Shown here in pieces: positions 6,252-8,889 of a stretch of 8,889 bases of DNA. The DNA lies in contig NZ_DITB01000105.1 in NCBI RefSeq assembly GCF_002422095.1, forward strand, positions 1 to 8,889. The letters run 5' to 3'. Positions within the stretch are counted from its first letter, which is position 1. The number at the start of each line of letters is the position of its first letter. Source of the DNA: Flavobacterium sp. UBA6195. Lineage in GTDB: Bacteria > Bacteroidota > Bacteroidia > Flavobacteriales > Flavobacteriaceae. Under the pieces are notes generated by a model. It searched no databases. It had not been told where the DNA came from and saw only the letters and a program-made list of their open reading frames with translations. Both the position numbers and the translations under genes were made by a program.

Positions 6252-6990
6252 ATTTTAAATCCTGAAGCAACGGTTGTAAAATGATATCTCTTACTTGTTG
6301 TTTCAATGCATTTCTGTCTTCCAATGTTTTGCCTTTCGTTTCAATTATTGGATAAATTTTAGCACGCATTTTTCCTGGACTTCCACTAAAAAAAGTATAA
6401 GAGAATCGTTTTTTATTATCAAAAAATACCATCGGAACAATTGGTAAACCGTGTTCAATAGCAATTCTGAAAGCGCCGTCTTTAAATTCGTCTAATACTA
6501 TATGTTCCTCTGGAACACCACCTTCGGGAAAAATACAAATACTCAATCCTTGGTGAATTCTTTTTTGTGCACGTTCAAAAACCTGGTAACGACTTTTGCT
6601 ATTGCTTCTATCTACTAAAATACAAACGCGTTTATAAATAAAGCCAAAAATAGGAATTTTAGCCAATTCTTTCTTTCCCACAAAAACAAACGGATGATTT
6701 TTTACTGCAATCAACATCAACATAATATCGGTCATTGAAGTGTGATTAGCTACCAACATATAACTTTTTCCATCTTCAAAAACTTCATCACTTTCAATAG
6801 AATAATTAAAACCCATTCCAATTAAAATAATCTTAGACCATAACCTCGCAATTTTAAAAAATAACGGATAGGTTTTCTCGCTTAAAATGGTAGCCAAAAT
6901 AAACGGGAACAACACAATAATTGGAACTAAAACCAAGATATAAAACCAAATGCGATATAGAAGAGTAAGCGGATATTTTAAAAATTTCAT
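6250..6990 (-). CDS. plsC: 1-acyl-sn-glycerol-3-phosphate acyltransferase (PlsC family)
   Basis: PlsC-type enzymes transfer an acyl chain to lysophosphatidate to make phosphatidate, at the cytoplasmic face of the inner membrane. The 246-residue protein starts with one or two hydrophobic segments (about residues 9-35). The acyltransferase signature NHTSMTD is at 82-88 (the HX4D motif, His83 and Asp88). FVGKKELAKIPIFG at 103-116 is the usual second block, FPEGG at 154-158 the glycerol-phosphate-binding block, and LPIVPM at 182-187 the fourth. Length and motif order are normal for the family. Some members acylate lyso-ornithine lipids or other acceptors, so the exact substrate is inferred. The gene stands alone, diverging from trpS and converging on the Dma-like gene. 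Confidence 0.92.
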   Translation of the reverse strand: MKFLKYPLTLLYRIWFYILVLVPIIVLFPFILATILSEKTYPLFFKIARLWSKIILIGMGFNYSIESDEVFEDGKSYMLVANHTSMTDIMLMLIAVKNHPFVFVGKKELAKIPIFGFIYKRVCILVDRSNSKSRYQVFERAQKRIHQGLSICIFPEGGVPEEHIVLDEFKDGAFRIAIEHGLPIVPMVFFDNKKRFSYTFFSGSPGKMRAKIYPIIETKGKTLEDRNALKQQVRDIILQPLLQDLK

Positions 6991-7011
6991 TAAGCGTGAT
7001 TATTTGATTTC

Positions 7012-7019
7012 CAAAAGTA
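7012..7019 (-). promoter_or_regulatory. -7 element of the plsC promoter
   Basis: On the minus strand TACTTTTG (7019-7012) matches TAnnTTTG at every defined position, and lies 21 nt before the plsC ATG. A clear TTTG at the -33 position is not visible, so only the -7 element is called. Confidence 0.5.
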
Positions 7020-7042
7020 ATCATTTTAATAAAACACATCTC

Positions 7043-7073
7043 TTTTTACTTTTCTGTTTTTACTTTACATTTG
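7043..7073 (+). promoter_or_regulatory. Promoter of trpS
   Basis: TACATTTG (7066-7073) is a perfect TAnnTTTG element. A TTTT (7043-7046) lies 19 nt upstream and would be a three-of-four match to the TTTG element. Transcription should start near 7080, leaving a leader of about 40 nt. Confidence 0.65.
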
Positions 7074-7095
7074 CATTTCTAAATAACAACTTAGC

Positions 7096-7108
7096 AACGC
7101 TTAGCGTT
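7096..7108 (+). repeat. Small hairpin in the trpS leader
   Basis: AACGC (7096-7100) and GCGTT (7104-7108) form a 5-bp stem with a TTA loop, 11 nt before the trpS ATG. The leader is too short for a T-box riboswitch. The hairpin might affect translation initiation or have no role. Confidence 0.3.
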
Positions 7109-7119
7109 AAAAAACAACA

Positions 7120-8088
7120 ATGGCAAAAATCTTAACCGGAGTTCAAAGTACAGGAACACCACACTTAGGTAATTTATTAGGAGCAATTATTCCTGCTATT
7201 CAGATGGCAAACAATCCTGATAACGAGTCTTTTCTTTTCATTGCCGATTTGCATTCGATTACGCAAATCAAAAATGGAGCAGAATTAAGACAAAATACAT
7301 ATAGTGTTGCGGCGGCTTGGCTGGCGTGTGGTTTAGATACGAATCGTGTGGTTTTTTACCGCCAATCAGATGTGCCTCAAACTACAGAGCTTTCTTGGTA
7401 TTTGAGTTGCTTTTTTCCGTTTCAACGTTTAACATTAGCACATTCTTTCAAAGATAAAGCCGATAGATTAGACGATGTAAATGCAGGATTGTTTTCGTAT
7501 CCAATGTTAATGGCAGCCGATATTTTATTATATGATGCCGAATTCGTTCCTGTTGGAAAAGATCAATTACAACATTTAGAAATTACGCGTGATGTAGCTT
7601 CGAGATTCAATCACCAAATGGGTGAAACGTTTGTATTGCCTGAAGCTAAAATTGATGAGCAAATCATGATTATCCCAGGAACAGACGGACAAAAAATGAG
7701 TAAATCGAGAAACAATTTTATCAATATCTTTTTAGACGATAAAGCGTTACTAAAACAAATTAAAACCATTGAAACCGACAGCACTCCACTTGAAGAACCA
7801 AAAAACCCAGACACTTGTAACGTGTTTGCTTTATACAAATTATTAGGTTCTGCAGAAGAAGTTGCTGATTTACGTGCCAAATACGAAGCTGGAAATTACG
7901 GTTACGGTCACGCGAAACAAGCTTTGTTTGAATTAATCGTTGAGAAATTCAAAACCGAAAGAGAAAAGTACAATTACTACATCAACAATCTAGAAGAAGT
8001 AGATAAATTATTACTAGAAGGTGCTTCAAAAGCAAGTGCGGTAGCAAATGGCGTTTTGAAAAGAGTTAGAGAAAAATTGGGTTACTAA
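7120..8088 (+). CDS. trpS: Tryptophanyl-tRNA synthetase
   Basis: TrpS activates tryptophan with ATP and attaches it to tRNA(Trp) in the cytoplasm. It is a class I synthetase of the compact bacterial type, 322 residues, a normal length. The HIGH-type motif is PHLGN at 14-18 after TGVQSTG, and the KMSKS motif is at 192-196, within PGTDGQKMSKSRNN. Between them are LAHSFKDK (106-113), MLMAADILLYDAEFVPVGKD (129-148) and QLQHLEITRDVA (149-160), all characteristic of the family. The start MAKILTGVQ is the expected one, since the ATP-binding strand begins immediately. The gene has its own promoter and appears monocistronic. Confidence 0.98.
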   Translation: MAKILTGVQSTGTPHLGNLLGAIIPAIQMANNPDNESFLFIADLHSITQIKNGAELRQNTYSVAAAWLACGLDTNRVVFYRQSDVPQTTELSWYLSCFFPFQRLTLAHSFKDKADRLDDVNAGLFSYPMLMAADILLYDAEFVPVGKDQLQHLEITRDVASRFNHQMGETFVLPEAKIDEQIMIIPGTDGQKMSKSRNNFINIFLDDKALLKQIKTIETDSTPLEEPKNPDTCNVFALYKLLGSAEEVADLRAKYEAGNYGYGHAKQALFELIVEKFKTEREKYNYYINNLEEVDKLLLEGASKASAVANGVLKRVREKLGY

Positions 8089-8111
8089 GAAAACTCAAAA
8101 TTCAATAAAGT

Positions 8112-8151
8112 AAAACCTCAAAGTTTAGATGTCTAAATTTTGAGGTTTTTT
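8112..8151. terminator. Long bidirectional terminator between trpS and the lipoprotein gene
   Basis: AAAACCTCAAAGTTTAG (8112-8128) pairs with CTAAATTTTGAGGTTTT (8133-8149) as a 17-bp stem with one G-T pair and a 4-nt loop. The A-run on the left and T-run on the right let it act on both strands. It begins 24 nt after the trpS stop codon and ends at the stop codon of the opposing gene. Confidence 0.88.
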
Positions 8152-8770
8152 ATTGTTCTATAATTTCTTTAACTACCCATTTATTATTTACCTTTTCTGA
8201 AACTACTTCAATTGAATAAGGTAAACAACCAAAAGGATAAAGTTTAAAAAAAGCTTTTGTTTTCTTATCATTAAACAAAACTCGACTAACGCTTGACAAA
8301 GCTTTAATTTGAGAATCTTTAATAAACTCCCCTCTATCAGCAATTGTATCATTTTCAACAAATTTAATTTTCAAAGTTGAATTTAATAATTCTTTTGGTC
8401 TAAATTTTCTCTCCTTTAAGCTGTCAATAGAAATATTTCTTTGATTTGTGATTCTAAATTCTGATTTGTTAATTGAAAACAACAGAGAATTTAAACCAAT
8501 ATGTATTTTATTTTTCTCTTGGGCTAATTTTTTAATTTCATCTCTTTGTCTTTCGATATCCTTAGTAATAGAATCAATATTAAAATTAATTTCTAATGAA
8601 TCCGAACTTGGTGGAGGTGGAGGTGGCAAATTAATTTGAATAAAAGAATGAATGACATTCGGCAACACATCGCACAAAACTTCTGCTTCTAATTCTTCAT
8701 AGGTTTTTTCTTTCTCTGTGCAAGAGAATAAAAACAAAACTATCGATAAGACGCTAAGTGCTTTTTTCAT
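8150..8770 (-). CDS. Hypothetical lipoprotein with a six-proline run
   Basis: The function is not recognised. The 206-residue product starts with a lipoprotein signal, MKKALSVLSIVLFLFSC, with Cys17 in the lipobox LFSC, so it should be anchored in the envelope facing the periplasm or cell surface. An acidic segment (residues 18-32) follows. Six consecutive prolines at 49-54 (bases 8626-8609) would stall ribosomes and normally need EF-P. A charged helix, possibly a short coiled coil, spans about 66-90 (ITKDIERQRDEIKKLAQEKN). The C-terminal half (SSVSRVLFNDKKTKAFFKLY, then a strand ending NNKWVVKEIIEQ) resembles a pattern seen in small secreted Bacteroidota proteins of unknown role. The stop codon touches the shared terminator. 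No clear promoter was found upstream; TAAATTTA (8784-8777, minus strand) is a seven-of-eight match to the -7 element but lies very near the start. Confidence 0.85.
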   Translation of the reverse strand: MKKALSVLSIVLFLFSCTEKEKTYEELEAEVLCDVLPNVIHSFIQINLPPPPPPSSDSLEINFNIDSITKDIERQRDEIKKLAQEKNKIHIGLNSLLFSINKSEFRITNQRNISIDSLKERKFRPKELLNSTLKIKFVENDTIADRGEFIKDSQIKALSSVSRVLFNDKKTKAFFKLYPFGCLPYSIEVVSEKVNNKWVVKEIIEQ

Positions 8771-8813
8771 GTTCTAAATTTAGGAATTTCAATCAAAAAA
8801 TAAGCCAAAAATT

Positions 8814-8889
8814 TAGAGAAGCTGAAACGAGTTCAAATTTCCAAATAATAACTCTAGACGTCTTCTTGTCATCCTATGTTTGCAAAAGG
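8814..8889. repeat. Possible fragment of a dispersed flavobacterial repeat
   Basis: This non-coding end of the window contains CTGAAACGAGTTCA (8822-8835), the 8-bp palindrome AGACGTCT (8856-8863) and GTCATCC (8868-8874). CTGAAAC-AGTTCA and GTCATCC resemble pieces of short repeats that I recall being scattered between genes in many flavobacteria. There is no second copy in this window, so repeat status cannot be shown here. A minus-strand reading frame is open from the edge to 8813, but it is only 24 codons long. Confidence 0.25.

Noticed and set aside
7074..7119. T-box or other amino-acid riboswitch before trpS
   Set aside because: The predicted leader is only about 40 nt, too short for a T-box, and contains no antiterminator/terminator pair.
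7611..7880. 89-codon minus-strand open frame within trpS
   Set aside because: It is antisense to the conserved KMSKS region; no promoter or recognisable domain is visible.
8813..8887. End of another minus-strand gene entering from the right edge
   Set aside because: The open frame is only 24 codons, with no recognisable family signature; the sequence looks more like intergenic repeat DNA.

Overview
The window looks like chromosomal DNA from a member of the Bacteroidota, most likely a Flavobacterium-like flavobacterium. The evidence is the AT-rich, Lys/Asn-rich coding sequence, promoters of the Bacteroidota form (TTTG, 18-20 nt spacer, TAnnTTTG), the lack of clear Shine-Dalgarno sites, and the gene families present. 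The species cannot be named from the sequence alone. No rRNA, tRNA, CRISPR array, insertion sequence or phage gene is visible, and no gene-free stretch exceeds 300 bases.

Region 1 (1-2376, minus strand) is a tRNA wobble-modification operon. trhO encodes the O2-dependent uridine hydroxylase. A U32 'peptidase' family gene, probably trhP, follows it with stop and start codons overlapping as TAATG, and runs off the left edge. TrhO carries an extra C-terminal domain of about 85 residues that resembles the C-terminal barrel of U32 proteins, so the two partners may share a domain. The operon has a near-consensus promoter, and an inverted repeat lies at its predicted transcription start.

Region 2 (2410-3493, plus strand) is recA, diverging from trhO, with its own promoter and a strong intrinsic terminator.

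Region 3 (3502-6248, plus strand) is the most interesting part. It is a three-gene operon encoding a small lipoprotein, an ECF sigma factor that apparently starts at TTG, and a 546-residue protein. That protein combines an anti-sigma-like cytoplasmic end, one inner-membrane helix, about 240 disordered Asn/Lys-rich residues and a C-terminal outer-membrane beta-barrel ending in Phe. This is the layout of the dual membrane-spanning anti-sigma factors (Dma) described in Bacteroides thetaiotaomicron, in which one polypeptide could link the outer membrane to transcription. A candidate ECF-type promoter precedes the operon, suggesting autoregulation, and three tandem hairpins follow it.

Region 4 (6250-8889) is mainly housekeeping. 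A PlsC-type acyltransferase (minus) diverges from trpS (plus). trpS converges on an unrecognised lipoprotein gene (minus) across a long bidirectional terminator. The last 80 or so bases are non-coding and may belong to a dispersed repeat.
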